This document shows, in pieces, positions 9,593 through 18,455 of a stretch of 64,000 bases of DNA (position 1 is the stretch's first letter; every line of letters begins with the position of its first letter). Origin of the DNA: Pseudomonas syringae CC1557 (lineage in GTDB: Bacteria > Pseudomonadota > Gammaproteobacteria > Pseudomonadales > Pseudomonadaceae); contig NZ_CP007014.1 of the NCBI RefSeq assembly GCF_000452705.1, positions 372,001 to 436,000 on the forward strand. The letters are read 5' to 3'. Below the pieces are notes generated by a model. It made no database searches, was not told the origin of the DNA, and saw only the letters and a list, made by a program, of their open reading frames with translations. A program made the translations under genes and the position numbers.

Positions 9593-10572
9593 GCACCAGA
9601 CCTGTATCCGCCCGCGTGCTCGATGCTGCCATCCAGTGGCAACTGGATATGGATGGCACCCCTGGCAACAGTGCCGAACTCGCTCAATGGCTGGCTGCTG
9701 ACGAAGAACATGCCAGAGCATGGCGTCAATTGGGCATGGTCAATCAACGATTCGCTCTGCCGGCAGGTCCGGCGCGCAAGGCGTTGCAGCAATCGCCTGG
9801 CACACTGCGTCAGAGCTTACGCAAGCTGGGCGGCGGTCTGGCGGTGATGTTTGTTGCGTTCGGTCTGGCACTGTTCATGGGTGATCGTTACCTGCCGGTG
9901 AATTACTGGCTTGCCGATCAACGTACGGCCACTGGCGAGCAACGCGAAGTACGCCTGGCGGATAACACCCTGATTCGTCTCAACACCCACAGCGCCATCG
10001 ACGTGCGCTTCGACGCGCAGCAACGCCGGGTCATTTTGCAGGAGGGTGAAATGCTGGTGCAGACCGGTAACCACGATGATCCGCGTCCGTTCATCGTGGA
10101 GACGCCGGACGGCAGCATGCGCGCACTGGGTACGCGGTTTCTGGTCAGGCGTGAATCGGCCGGGACGTTGTTGAGCGTCTTGCAGTCGGCCGTGGCTGCC
10201 CACCCTCGCGACACGGCCGATGAACAGGTGCTGCGTGAGGGGCAGCAGATCCTGTTGACTCGCAACGGGCTGGGCCCGCTGCTCAGCATGCCTTCCGGCA
10301 CCGATGCCTGGACTCGAGGCATGCTGGTGGTGGATAACGCCCGCCTGGCCGATCTGCTCGCCGAGCTGGGACGCTACCGTGCCGGCCATCTGGGTGTTGA
10401 CCCGCAAGTCGCTGATTTGCGCATTACCGGCAGCTTTCCGCTGGCTGATACCGACCTGGCGCTCAAGGCGCTGCTGCCAACCCTGCCCGTGCAGATCGAG
10501 CAGCACACAAAATGGTGGGTCAGCGTGCAGGCCAGGGACGCCCAGGTTGACGCCACTCCGGCAAAACTCTGA
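9589..10572 (+). CDS. FecR-type anti-sigma regulator
   Basis: Inner-membrane regulator, 327 residues, that passes a signal from a TonB-dependent receptor to the cognate sigma factor. The N-terminal cytoplasmic DUF4880-like part (about 1-80) contains AAIQWQLDMDG and the conserved AWRQLG. One membrane helix lies at about residues 85-105 (GGLAVMFVAFGLALFMG). The periplasmic FecR domain (about 115-225) carries EVRLADNTLIRLNTHSAIDV. A C-terminal STN-like segment reads LADTDLALKALLPTLPV. The ATG at 9589 overlaps the sigma stop. The region downstream lacks the receptor gene expected for this family. Confidence 0.88.
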   Translation: MSTRPVSARVLDAAIQWQLDMDGTPGNSAELAQWLAADEEHARAWRQLGMVNQRFALPAGPARKALQQSPGTLRQSLRKLGGGLAVMFVAFGLALFMGDRYLPVNYWLADQRTATGEQREVRLADNTLIRLNTHSAIDVRFDAQQRRVILQEGEMLVQTGNHDDPRPFIVETPDGSMRALGTRFLVRRESAGTLLSVLQSAVAAHPRDTADEQVLREGQQILLTRNGLGPLLSMPSGTDAWTRGMLVVDNARLADLLAELGRYRAGHLGVDPQVADLRITGSFPLADTDLALKALLPTLPVQIEQHTKWWVSVQARDAQVDATPAKL

Positions 10573-10691
10573 AACACACCACTTCACGCTGCCAACGAAT
10601 TGCCCCCTGACACTTTTCCGGTTTCATGCGGCTTGGTTTTACACGTCATTCAAGGGCACGCTCGGCGGTCCTCTTCGCCTGTGGATAATTC

Positions 10692-11825
10692 ATGAAAAGC
10701 CAAACCGTGCGTCGCTGGTCCATCGTCCATACCTGGAGCAGCCTGATATGCACCCTGTTCCTGTTGATGCTGGCCATAACCGGCCTGCCGCTGATTTTTC
10801 ATCATGAAATCGATCATCTGCTGGGCGACGCACCGCATTACCGGGAGATGCCTGCCGACACACCGCGACTGGACCTTGAGCAACTGGCGCGGGCTGCAGA
10901 AGCGCATCGCCCCGGCGAGGTGATGCAGTATTTTGGCTGGGATGACGAAGACCCCAACGGGGTGATGGCGATTACGGCTGCGACGGCAGGTACCGAGCCT
11001 AACTCATCCCACACCTTCGCCCTTGATTCGCGTACCGGCGAAGCCCTGGAAATGCCGTCGGCCAATGGCGGCTTCATGATGGTCATGCTGCGTCTGCATG
11101 TGGACATGTACGCCGAACTGCCCGGCAAACTGTTGCTGGCCTTCATGGGACTGCTGTTTGTAGTGGCCATCGTTTCCGGAACCGTGCTGTATTCACCCTT
11201 CATGCGCAAACTGGAGTTCGGGCAGGTAAGGGCCAACAAATCCCGACGCACGCGTTGGCTTGACCTGCACAACCTGATTGGCGTGGTGACGTTGACCTGG
11301 GCGCTGGTAGTCGGTGTAACGGGCGTGATCAGCGCTTGCGCCGACCTGTTGATTGCCTCATGGCGTAACGACGCGCTGGCAACCATGATTGCGCCGTACA
11401 AAGACGCGCCGCCCCTGACCCAGCGCGCTCCGGCGACACGCTTGCTGGAAATCGCCGAGTCGGCAGCGCCCGGCATGCAGGCCGACTTCATCGCCTTTCC
11501 CGGTACGCGCTTCTCCAGCGAGCATCATTACGCGGTGTTCCTCAAGGGCAACACCCATTTGACGGCACACCTCGCCACCCCCGTGCTGATCGACGCGCAG
11601 ACCCTGCAAGTGACCGCCGTAGTCGAACGTCCCTGGTACATGGACGCTCTGGGCATGTCGCAACCTCTGCATTTCGGCGATTACGGCGGCATGCCGATGA
11701 AGGTGTTATGGGCGGTGCTGGATGTGCTGACCATCATCGTGCTCGGCAGCGGGGTTTACCTGTGGTGGGTCAGACGCCGCACCGCACGCTTGCCGAGCGC
11801 TGTTCAAGCCCGGGTGGCGCAATGA
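10692..11825 (+). CDS. PepSY-associated membrane protein (iron-uptake reductase type)
   Basis: A 377-residue inner-membrane protein of the PepSY_TM family. This family often follows ferri-siderophore receptor genes and is thought to help periplasmic iron reduction or release. The N-terminal helix is at about residues 13-37 (WSSLICTLFLLMLAITGLPLIF). Further helices are at about 150-172, 190-215 and 340-362. The His-rich loops (LIFHHEID near 38, LDLHN near 190) are candidate haem ligands. The start is ATG at 10692. It is separated from fecR by 119 bases, yet overlaps the next small gene by four bases. Confidence 0.82.
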   Translation: MKSQTVRRWSIVHTWSSLICTLFLLMLAITGLPLIFHHEIDHLLGDAPHYREMPADTPRLDLEQLARAAEAHRPGEVMQYFGWDDEDPNGVMAITAATAGTEPNSSHTFALDSRTGEALEMPSANGGFMMVMLRLHVDMYAELPGKLLLAFMGLLFVVAIVSGTVLYSPFMRKLEFGQVRANKSRRTRWLDLHNLIGVVTLTWALVVGVTGVISACADLLIASWRNDALATMIAPYKDAPPLTQRAPATRLLEIAESAAPGMQADFIAFPGTRFSSEHHYAVFLKGNTHLTAHLATPVLIDAQTLQVTAVVERPWYMDALGMSQPLHFGDYGGMPMKVLWAVLDVLTIIVLGSGVYLWWVRRRTARLPSAVQARVAQ

Positions 11826-12004
11826 GTTCAAGGCCGTCACGGTTCTGGAAGACCTTTGCGATACCTGGCGTGCTGGCGTTGCTCATCGCTGTGGGCCTGT
11901 TCGCTGCGCTGCTGGGGGACGGCTGGTGGGACACGCTGGCCTGGTTGGGTATGGGGTGCGCCGCCGGGCTGAGTATCCGGGGGTTGCTGGTACGACGGGG
12001 CTGA
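11822..12004 (+). CDS. Small two-helix membrane protein
   Basis: A 60-residue hydrophobic protein with one helix at about residues 12-31 (AIPGVLALLIAVGLFAALLG) and a second at about 36-53. An N-terminal RPSRFWK charge cluster suggests the N-terminus stays in the cytoplasm. ATG 11822 overlaps the PepSY stop (ATGA), so it is the last gene of the sigma-fecR-PepSY unit. Small proteins in this position are common in pseudomonad iron-uptake operons. Its function is not known to me. Confidence 0.7.
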   Translation: MSSRPSRFWKTFAIPGVLALLIAVGLFAALLGDGWWDTLAWLGMGCAAGLSIRGLLVRRG

Positions 12005-12073
12005 TTGAAACGTCGATTGCAGACCTGTCACACGCTGACTAGTCTAGGGCCCTGTCTCATTCGAGGAACACCC

Positions 12074-12703
12074 ATGTCTGCGCCCACGATGACGTTGTAC
12101 TTCAACGCAGCTTCGCCCTTTGCTCGTAAAGTGGTAGTAATGCTTCATGAAACCGCGCAGCTAGACCGCGTGGAGTTGCAGGCCACGGTGCTGACCCCGG
12201 TCAGTCCGTCTGCGGAGCTCAATGAGGACAACCCCGCAGGCAAGCTCCCTGCGTTGCGTCTGGCTGATGGCAATGTCATTCATGACAGCCGGGTCATCCT
12301 TGATTATCTGGACCATCAGCATGTGGGCCTGCCGCTTATCCCCCGCGAAGGCCCGGCACGCTGGAGACGTCTCACGCTAGCCTCTCTGGCCGATGCAGTG
12401 CTCGACGCTGCGGTGCTGATTCGTTACGAAACCGCCTTGCGCCCGCAGGAAAAACACTGGGACCAGTGGCTGGACAATCAGCAGCAGAAGATCGAACGCT
12501 CGCTCGGTTATTTCGAAAGCGACGCGATCACTGAACTCAGTTCGTCGTTCGATGTGGCATCGATCAGCGTGGCAGCTGCGCTTGGCTATCTGGATTTTCG
12601 CCAGCCGGAGCTGAACTGGCGCAACAGCTACCCACGGCTGGCCAACTGGTATCTGGAAGTCAGCCAGCGCCCGTCGATGCAAGCGACCCAGCCGCCGGTT
12701 TGA
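12074..12703 (+). CDS. Glutathione S-transferase family protein
   Basis: A 209-residue cytosolic GST. The N-terminal thioredoxin-fold domain (about residues 1-80) opens with the active-site region LYFNAASPFARKV, where Ser rather than Tyr or Cys precedes the PFARK helix. The glutathione-binding stretch GKLPALRLADGNVIHDSRVI follows. The all-helical C-terminal domain (about 90-205) ends SYPRLANWYLEVSQRPS. I chose ATG 12074 because GAGGAA lies seven bases upstream; the open frame extends 23 codons further 5' without family support. The substrate is unknown. It is a single gene with repeats downstream. Confidence 0.88.
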   Translation: MSAPTMTLYFNAASPFARKVVVMLHETAQLDRVELQATVLTPVSPSAELNEDNPAGKLPALRLADGNVIHDSRVILDYLDHQHVGLPLIPREGPARWRRLTLASLADAVLDAAVLIRYETALRPQEKHWDQWLDNQQQKIERSLGYFESDAITELSSSFDVASISVAAALGYLDFRQPELNWRNSYPRLANWYLEVSQRPSMQATQPPV

Positions 12704-12739
12704 GTCAATCTGTGTCGCACTGCACACTCAAGCAAGATC

Positions 12740-12875
12740 GGACGCAGAGCGTCCAGAACAGCATGCGACGCGGAGCGTCGCACGATGGTCTTGCATGCGC
12801 TTATCGTTCCGCACGCTCCAGCGTGGGAGATCGGACGCAGAGCGTGCAGACCTGCATTACCCAGCGTTGGGCACT
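12740..12875. repeat. REP-like palindromic repeat cluster
   Basis: Perfect palindromes GGACGC-AGA-GCGTCC (12740-12754) and TGCGACGC-GGA-GCGTCGCA (12764-12782) are joined by CAGAACAGCA. A further degenerate copy (CGGACGCAGAGCGTGCAG) lies around 12833-12850. They fill the gap between the convergent GST and retropepsin-like genes. Confidence 0.8.
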
Positions 12876-12891
12876 GAGACGATAAAAAAAC

Positions 12892-13395
12892 TCAGCAATC
12901 GGGCTCGTCGGCGGTGTAACGACGGGCCGGATTGACCGCAGCATCGAACTCACGCAAAGCCTTGGCGCCAATCAGCAGCGGGAAGTTGAAGTGGCTGCGA
13001 TCCACCAGGTTGACCTCGACCGTGCGCTTCTTGTTGCCCAGGCACAGCTCCAGGTCAACGACAGGACGCTTGGCAGGGTTGATGCCGTCGTCGTCCTCGT
13101 CATCACCTTCTGCACGGCCCTTGATCTTGCTGATCCGCGACACCTTGTGCTCATACACCTTGTTGTCCGCGCCCTTGGTGGCTAGGCGGAACCGTACCCA
13201 GTCATCGCCATCACGCTGGAACAGCTCGATGTCCTTGGCCGATAACGAAGCGGTCAGGGCGCCGGTGTCCATTTTGGCCTTGAAGGTCTGGTCCACGTCG
13301 AGAACCTTGATATTCTCGTAGCGACCATACAACGTCGGTTCAGCAGCCATGACTGGCAGGGCCAGCAACGACAATAGCGCCAGGATCGGTTTCAC
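12892..13395 (-). CDS. Retropepsin-like aspartic protease (PF05618, RloA-type)
   Basis: A 167-residue exported protein of the family once called ATP-dependent zinc protease and now described as retropepsin-like (RloA type in P. aeruginosa). A signal peptide covers about residues 1-18 (MKPILALL...PVMA). The catalytic aspartate motif KMDTGALTASL is at about 41-51. A short acidic insert (EGDDEDDDG) is unusual, and the tail FPLLIGAKAL matches the family. I chose GTG 13395 over a TTG six codons upstream because GAGGAA precedes it at the right distance and it starts directly at the signal peptide. The gene stands alone. Confidence 0.75.
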   Translation of the reverse strand: MKPILALLSLLALPVMAAEPTLYGRYENIKVLDVDQTFKAKMDTGALTASLSAKDIELFQRDGDDWVRFRLATKGADNKVYEHKVSRISKIKGRAEGDDEDDDGINPAKRPVVDLELCLGNKKRTVEVNLVDRSHFNFPLLIGAKALREFDAAVNPARRYTADEPDC

Positions 13396-13588
13396 GTGAG
13401 AGGTTCCTCGCAATGGTCAGCGCCTGATTGGCGTCCGGTTTTAGACAGCGAACCTACAGGAGGTTCGGCAGCAAGCATGTCACGCCAGCATAAATGCCGA
13501 GACGTGAAACATTTGTAAGCACCTGTGTAATTGGCGTAAAACGCGAGGGTCTTTATCATTGCCGCCCCTGAACTATCAAGAGTCTGCT

Positions 13589-14482
13589 ATGCGCCGTTTG
13601 CTCACCGGCTGTCTCGTTACCCTCCTGCTACTGGTCAACACGCTGGTACTGATCGTGCCCTTGCTGATTGTCGCGCTGCTCAAGCTGCTGTTTCAGGGCC
13701 ATATGCGCGATCACTGCTCACACGGGGTGATGTGGATAGCCGAGACCTGGGCCGAGATCGACAAAGCCATCTTCGCGACGTTCATTCCCGTGCAATGGGA
13801 CATTCGCGGTGATGAAGGACTTCGCGCTGATACGTCTTATCTGGTCATCAGCAATCATCAGTCATGGGTCGACATTCCCGCGCTGATTCAGGCGCTCAAC
13901 CGGCGCACACCCTTTTTCAAGTTTTTCCTGAAAAAGGAGCTGATCTGGGTGCCGCTGTTAGGGCTCGCGTGGTGGGGGCTGGACTACCCGTTCATGAAGC
14001 GCTACAGCAAGGCTTTTCTGGCCAAACACCCGGAACTCAAGGGTAAGGACCTGGAAATCACCAAAGCCGCCTGCGAGTTGTTCAAGCGCCAGCCAGTGAC
14101 CGTTGTGAACTACCTGGAAGGCACGCGCTTCACCCCGGCCAAACATGCGGCGCAGGCATCGCCTTACGCCAACCTGCTCAAACCCAAGGCGGGCGGCGTG
14201 GCCTTTGTGCTGGCGGCGATGGGCGAACAGCTCGATGCCATTCTGGATGTCACGGTGGTATATCCCGGCTCAGGCATTCCCGGTTTCTGGGACATGCTGT
14301 GCGGTCGGGTCTCCAAAGTGATCGTCGATATCAAGACCCGTGAGCTGGATCCCGCACTGTGGCAGGGCGATTACGAGAACGACCCGGTGTTTCGCGAGAA
14401 AGTGCAGGGTTGGGTCAATCAGCTTTGGGTCGAGAAAGATGCGCGTATTGCGGCGTTGCGACTGGAGCTGGCGGGGCACTGA
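13589..14482 (+). CDS. Lysophospholipid acyltransferase family protein (YihG-like)
   Basis: A 297-residue PlsC-type membrane acyltransferase that probably acylates a lysophospholipid. An N-terminal hydrophobic anchor lies at about residues 5-35. Motif I is NHQSWVD (His and Asp catalytic), motif II FKFFLKKEL, and motif III YLEGTRFTPAK with the substrate-binding Glu-Gly-Thr-Arg. The length and the motif-III form fit the E. coli YihG/YihG-like branch. I chose ATG 13589 over an in-frame TTG 30 bases upstream because the hydrophobic anchor starts there. It stands alone and is convergent with the DUF2780 gene. Confidence 0.82.
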   Translation: MRRLLTGCLVTLLLLVNTLVLIVPLLIVALLKLLFQGHMRDHCSHGVMWIAETWAEIDKAIFATFIPVQWDIRGDEGLRADTSYLVISNHQSWVDIPALIQALNRRTPFFKFFLKKELIWVPLLGLAWWGLDYPFMKRYSKAFLAKHPELKGKDLEITKAACELFKRQPVTVVNYLEGTRFTPAKHAAQASPYANLLKPKAGGVAFVLAAMGEQLDAILDVTVVYPGSGIPGFWDMLCGRVSKVIVDIKTRELDPALWQGDYENDPVFREKVQGWVNQLWVEKDARIAALRLELAGH

Positions 14483-14521
14483 CAGTTCTGACAGGCCCTT
14501 GCCCCCTTCATCAGGTCAGGT

Positions 14522-15082
14522 TCAGCTACGCGCTCCCCATAGCCCACTCAAACTCTGCAACGCAGAACCACTGGCACCTTGTTGCCCGAGGTATTGCAGA
14601 ATCAGCGGAGCAAACTGGCTGACCATCGTGCTGTCCATGCCCAATGCCTTGAAGGCGTTATTTACGTCGCCCATGTTCTGCACGTTGCCCAGTGCGCTGT
14701 TGAGCATCGAGCTATTGCCCGATTTGCCCAGCAGACTGCCTAGCCCGTTGGCGCCACCCAGGCTGTCCAGCGCAGACGTCCCGGACATTTGCTCCAGCCC
14801 CGGTACGGATTTGGCCAACTGCGAATAATCGGTGCTGGTCAGTTTGTTCTTCGCCAGTCCAAGCAATGCGCCTGTCCCGCCAACCGCCTGTTCAGGGGTG
14901 ACATTGAGCTGCGTGCCGAGGGTATTGAGCAGACCAGCCACTTCGGGTGCCGCCGTGGCTTTCTGATTGCCATTCGTGGCATTGGAGACGGCATTCGCTG
15001 CGTCATTCAGATTGAAGGCAAACGCTGGGCTTGCCGCCAGCGCCATCAACGTTACCAAAGCCATATTGCGTGCAGTTTTCAT
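14522..15082 (-). CDS. DUF2780 exported protein
   Basis: A 186-residue secreted or periplasmic protein of unknown function, resembling the DUF2780 (VcgC/VcgE-like) family. A signal peptide lies at about residues 1-22 (ALVTLMALAASPAFA). The mature protein is rich in Gly, Ala, Asn and Ser, with repeated Leu-Gly stretches (LLNTLGTQLNVTPEQA, GGANGLGSLLGKSGNSS). The C-terminal helix QFAPLILQYLGQQGAS is typical. Start ATG 15082. The 284-base gap upstream to fdhA has no clear gene. Confidence 0.75.
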   Translation of the reverse strand: MKTARNMALVTLMALAASPAFAFNLNDAANAVSNATNGNQKATAAPEVAGLLNTLGTQLNVTPEQAVGGTGALLGLAKNKLTSTDYSQLAKSVPGLEQMSGTSALDSLGGANGLGSLLGKSGNSSMLNSALGNVQNMGDVNNAFKALGMDSTMVSQFAPLILQYLGQQGASGSALQSLSGLWGARS

Positions 15083-15366
15083 TGCGTCACCCTTATCAAA
15101 CCTGAACCACCTATTAGTGGGCGGTAAAGCTGACGATTTGACTGGAGGAACCGAGGCTTGTTCCCGGCGTGCATGACTGGGTGCAGGTTATTTCAGCGCC
15201 AGACATTTTTGCCTGGCAGTTCTGCTAGCTGTAAGGCCGGACGGCTGGAAGGTGCAGGATCAAGCTGATGGTCAATTCCAGAGAATGCCCCCATGACTTC
15301 CGCCGCCCCGGCTGTTCTTTGCATCTATCGCCAGGATCCTGTGGATCGGCTGCCCGCTTGTTAAAC

Positions 15367-16566
15367 CTACACGCCACTAAACAACCTATGCGGATCAATC
15401 ACAAACTTCTTCGGCACGCCCGCATCAAACTCGCCATAACCACGCGGAGCATCGTCCAGACTGATCACCTCGACACCGACCACGTCTGCGATCTTGATGC
15501 GGTCCCACATGATGGCCTGCATCAATTGGCGGTTGTATTTCATGACCGGGGTCTGGCCGGTGTGGAAACTGTGGGATTTGGCCCAGCCAAGGCCGAGGCG
15601 GATGCTCAGGCTGCCCATTTTTGCAGCGGCGTCCACGGCACCCGGGTCTTCGGTGACGTACAGGCCGGGAATGCCGATCTTGCCTGCTACTCGCACCACT
15701 CCCATCAATGAGTTGAGCACGGTGGCGGGGGCTTCGGCCTGAGCGCCAGCATGGCCATGACCGCGAGCCTCAAAGCCTACAGCGTCAATGGCGCAATCGA
15801 CTTCCGGCTCCCCGAGCAGGGCCGCGATCTGTTCATGCAGCGGCGTGTCCTGGGACAGGTCGGCAATCTCGAAGCCTTGGGCCTTGGCGTGGATAAGGCG
15901 TGTCGGGTTGACGTCGCCGACTATCACTACCGCCGCACCCAGCAAGCGGGCCGAAGCGGCAGCGGCTAAACCTACCGGGCCAGCGCCTGCCACGTAAACG
16001 GTGCTGCCGGGCCCAACGCCTGCGGTTACTGCGCCGTGGTAGCCGGTGGGCAGGATGTCGGACAGGCAGGTCAGGTCGCGAATCTTCTCCATCGCAGCAT
16101 CGCGGTCCGGCAACTTGAGCAGGTTGAAGTCTGCATAGGGCACCAGCACGTACTCTGCCTGGCCGCCGACCCAGTCACCCATGTCGACATAACCATAAGC
16201 GCCACCGGGGCGCGCAGGGTTGACGGTCAGGCAGACGCCGGTGTTTTGCTCCTTGCAACTGCGGCAGCGACCGCACGCCACGTTGAACGGCACAGAAACC
16301 AGATCACCGACTTTCAGATGTTCCACGTCACGACCGGCTTCCAGCACCTCGCCGGTGATTTCATGACCTAGTACCAGTCCGGTCTGCGCCGTGGTGCGAC
16401 CGCGCACCATGTGCTGGTCCGAGCCGCAGATGTTGGTGGAAACCACGCGCAGGATCACGCCGTGTTCAATGCGCTTGCCGCGTGGGTCTTCCATTTTCGG
16501 GAAAGGGATTGATTGCACTTCGACCTTGCCAGCGCCGAGATAAACTACACCGCGATTACCAGACAT
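15367..16566 (-). CDS. fdhA: Glutathione-independent formaldehyde dehydrogenase
   Basis: Zinc- and NAD-dependent medium-chain dehydrogenase, 399 residues, oxidising formaldehyde to formate without glutathione. Catalytic-zinc ligands lie in NICGSDQHMV and GHEITGEV. The structural-zinc cluster CGRCRSCKEQNTGVC has its four Cys, and the NAD-binding Rossmann motif is VAGAGPVGLAAAA. The P. putida enzyme has the same length. It lies downstream of purU in the sarcosine gene group, and removes formaldehyde made when sarcosine oxidase runs without tetrahydrofolate. The start is ATG 16566. The 83-base gap from purU carries a TTGCAAGC-type short repeat. Confidence 0.95.
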   Translation of the reverse strand: MSGNRGVVYLGAGKVEVQSIPFPKMEDPRGKRIEHGVILRVVSTNICGSDQHMVRGRTTAQTGLVLGHEITGEVLEAGRDVEHLKVGDLVSVPFNVACGRCRSCKEQNTGVCLTVNPARPGGAYGYVDMGDWVGGQAEYVLVPYADFNLLKLPDRDAAMEKIRDLTCLSDILPTGYHGAVTAGVGPGSTVYVAGAGPVGLAAAASARLLGAAVVIVGDVNPTRLIHAKAQGFEIADLSQDTPLHEQIAALLGEPEVDCAIDAVGFEARGHGHAGAQAEAPATVLNSLMGVVRVAGKIGIPGLYVTEDPGAVDAAAKMGSLSIRLGLGWAKSHSFHTGQTPVMKYNRQLMQAIMWDRIKIADVVGVEVISLDDAPRGYGEFDAGVPKKFVIDPHRLFSGV

Positions 16567-16649
16567 ACATGTCGCCTCGCTTTTATTGTTTTGGAGCAGA
16601 GAAGAACAGTTGCAAGCGGCAAGAAATACTCATCGCTTGCAGCATGCGC

Positions 16650-17507
16650 CTATAAAACCACCGTCCTGTTGGCGTTGAGGAACACCCGCCGTTCGATGTG
16701 ATAGCCCACCGCGCGGGCCAGTGTCAGCCCTTCGATGTCTCGACCCTTGGCAATCAGGTCTTCGGGGTAGTGACTGTGATCGACCACCTCCACGCCTTGG
16801 GCAATGATCGGGCCTTCGTCCAGATCGTTGTTGATGTAATGCGCCGTCGCGCCGACCAGTTTCACGCCCTTGTTGTAGGCTTGATGGTACGGTTTGGCAC
16901 CCTTGAAACCGGGCAGCAACGAGTGATGAATATTGATCGCCTTGCCATCAAGCTTGCGGCACAGGTCCGGTGACAGGACCTGCATATAGCGAGCGAGAAT
17001 CACCAGTTCTGCGCCGGACTCCTGGATGACCTGCCAGACTTTGGCTTCCTGCGCGGGCTTATCATTGGGGTCCAGTGGGAAATGGTAGTACGGAATTCCG
17101 TGCCAGCCAGCCAGTGGCTCAAGATCAGGGTGATTGGACACCACGGCGACGACGTCCATGGACAGTTGATTGATGCGCTGACGATAGAGCAGGTCGTTCA
17201 GGCAGTGATCGGCTTTTGAAACCATGATCACTACTTTTGGCCGGTAGTTGGGTGCTGTCAGCTCGAAGATCATGCCGAATGCTGCGCCCCGTTCGCCTAA
17301 TCCTGCCTTGAATGCCTGCTCGTCGAAAGCCTCGGGCTGACGAAACTCCACGCGAATGAAAAAACGCCCCGACAGTCGATCATCAAAAGAGTGGTGCTCT
17401 GTCACGTAGCAGCCCTGCTCGAACAGAAAGCGGGTCACCGCGTCTACCGTGCCCAGCACGCTGGGGCAGTCGGCGGTCAAAATCCATGTGTCGGGCGCGC
17501 GGCTCAT
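16650..17507 (-). CDS. purU: Formyltetrahydrofolate deformylase
   Basis: Hydrolyses 10-formyl-tetrahydrofolate to formate and tetrahydrofolate, balancing the C1 pool. It has 285 residues. The N-terminal ACT domain covers about 1-80 (TWILTADCPSVLGTVDAVTRF). The formyltransferase fold follows, with INIHHSLLPGFKGAKPY and ATAHYINNDLDEGPII supplying the conserved Asn, His and Asp. The start is ATG 17507. It is separated from soxG by 279 bases of repeat-bearing DNA, so it may have its own promoter. Its place between soxG and fdhA matches the sarcosine cluster of other pseudomonads. Confidence 0.95.
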   Translation of the reverse strand: MSRAPDTWILTADCPSVLGTVDAVTRFLFEQGCYVTEHHSFDDRLSGRFFIRVEFRQPEAFDEQAFKAGLGERGAAFGMIFELTAPNYRPKVVIMVSKADHCLNDLLYRQRINQLSMDVVAVVSNHPDLEPLAGWHGIPYYHFPLDPNDKPAQEAKVWQVIQESGAELVILARYMQVLSPDLCRKLDGKAINIHHSLLPGFKGAKPYHQAYNKGVKLVGATAHYINNDLDEGPIIAQGVEVVDHSHYPEDLIAKGRDIEGLTLARAVGYHIERRVFLNANRTVVL

Positions 17508-17527
17508 AGGTTAATGATTCCTGTACG

Positions 17528-17705
17528 GTGCCCCTGAGCGGGGCACTTGTTGTGGTAAACACGTCTGCTTTTGATTCTGGCCGAAGGCCGTAGAAGCAAA
17601 AGGGTTGGCAGGTTCCCCCGAAAATGCATCGTCTGGACTACCGTCTTCGCGAACAAGCGAAGCGTCGCCCGGTTCGCTCCGCCCGGTTCGCTCCTGCAAA
17701 AGCTC
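17528..17705. repeat. Hairpin plus second-class REP repeat
   Basis: The purU-soxG gap holds GTGCCCC-TGAGC-GGGGCAC (17528-17546), then a repeat reading TTCGCGAACAAGCGAAGCGTCGCCCGG (about 17648-17674) with GGTTCGCTC extensions. The same unit occurs at about 32.23 kb (CTTCGCGAGCAAGCGAAGC). It is a different class from the GACGC-AGA-GCGTC repeats. A 62-codon minus-strand frame across it is treated as non-coding. Confidence 0.65.
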
Positions 17706-17786
17706 CGCGCACGATAGTTATCTCAAGACTTGTGTATCACCATGAGCGCGAGAATTGATGTGGTTTAACTGTGTTTCTCGGGCTCT

Positions 17787-18419
17787 TCACGCCTGAATGC
17801 TCAGTCCGTATTCGGCACTCGCATCCTGCAACCACAGCCACCAATAGTCCGAGAAGCTGCGGCGGACCAGTAGCTCCCAGGTCTCTTCGCCGGTTCGGCG
17901 GATGACCAGTTGCGATTTGGCGAACACCGTGCCGATCGCTTTGCCCACCGGGAAGTTGTCCGGATGTACGTCGTAGCTGGTGGATTTCATCAACACCTGG
18001 CGCACCTTCGGCCCACTCAGCTCCAGAATCGACTGGCCTCCGCTGACATTGACAATGGCGATGTGCAGCCCGGTCAGTTCAGCACGCAATTTCTGCTCCG
18101 CCGCAAATTCTTCGCCACTCGGCACGATCAGCAGCCACTCATCCGGGCCGAGCCATTGCAGAGAGCTTTCGCCATTGATGACCAGCATCAGTGCTGCTGG
18201 CAGCTCCATGCCCAGCGCTTTGTGTACGCCAGTGGCGAAGGCTGGATCATGGGCATTGCCACGAAGAGTGAGATGGCCGAGCAGCTTCTTCTCGCGCAGG
18301 AACACGCCTGGGCTGGCGCGGCCTTTGCCTATCAGGCTGTCGAGACTGGCGTGGAACAGCGGCGACTCGGCTTTGACGTCGGTGGTCGGGCGCTGCTGGT
18401 AAACGTTGGCTGTGCTCAT
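17787..18419 (-). CDS. soxG: Sarcosine oxidase gamma subunit
   Basis: Smallest large-type subunit (210 residues) of heterotetrameric sarcosine oxidase, which demethylates sarcosine to glycine and passes the C1 unit to tetrahydrofolate while making hydrogen peroxide. It has the family's GcvT-like fold: GKGRASPGVFLREKKLLGHLTL near residue 31, LQWLGPDEWLLI at about 108-119, and LVRRSFSDYWWLWLQDA near the C-terminus. The start is ATG 18419. It lies 36 bases after soxA in the glyA-soxBDAG operon. Confidence 0.94.
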   Translation of the reverse strand: MSTANVYQQRPTTDVKAESPLFHASLDSLIGKGRASPGVFLREKKLLGHLTLRGNAHDPAFATGVHKALGMELPAALMLVINGESSLQWLGPDEWLLIVPSGEEFAAEQKLRAELTGLHIAIVNVSGGQSILELSGPKVRQVLMKSTSYDVHPDNFPVGKAIGTVFAKSQLVIRRTGEETWELLVRRSFSDYWWLWLQDASAEYGLSIQA

Positions 18420-18455
18420 GAGTCACCTGCTTTGAATTCTGTTTGGCGCTGATGT

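Noticed and set aside
12700..12885. 61-codon plus-strand open frame after the GST gene
   Set aside because: It consists of the class-1 repeats; the repeated GRTQSV/GASH wording is the palindrome translated.
17511..17699. 62-codon minus-strand open frame between purU and soxG
   Set aside because: It is read entirely through second-class REP repeats (also present at 32.2 kb), so apparent coding is repeat-derived.
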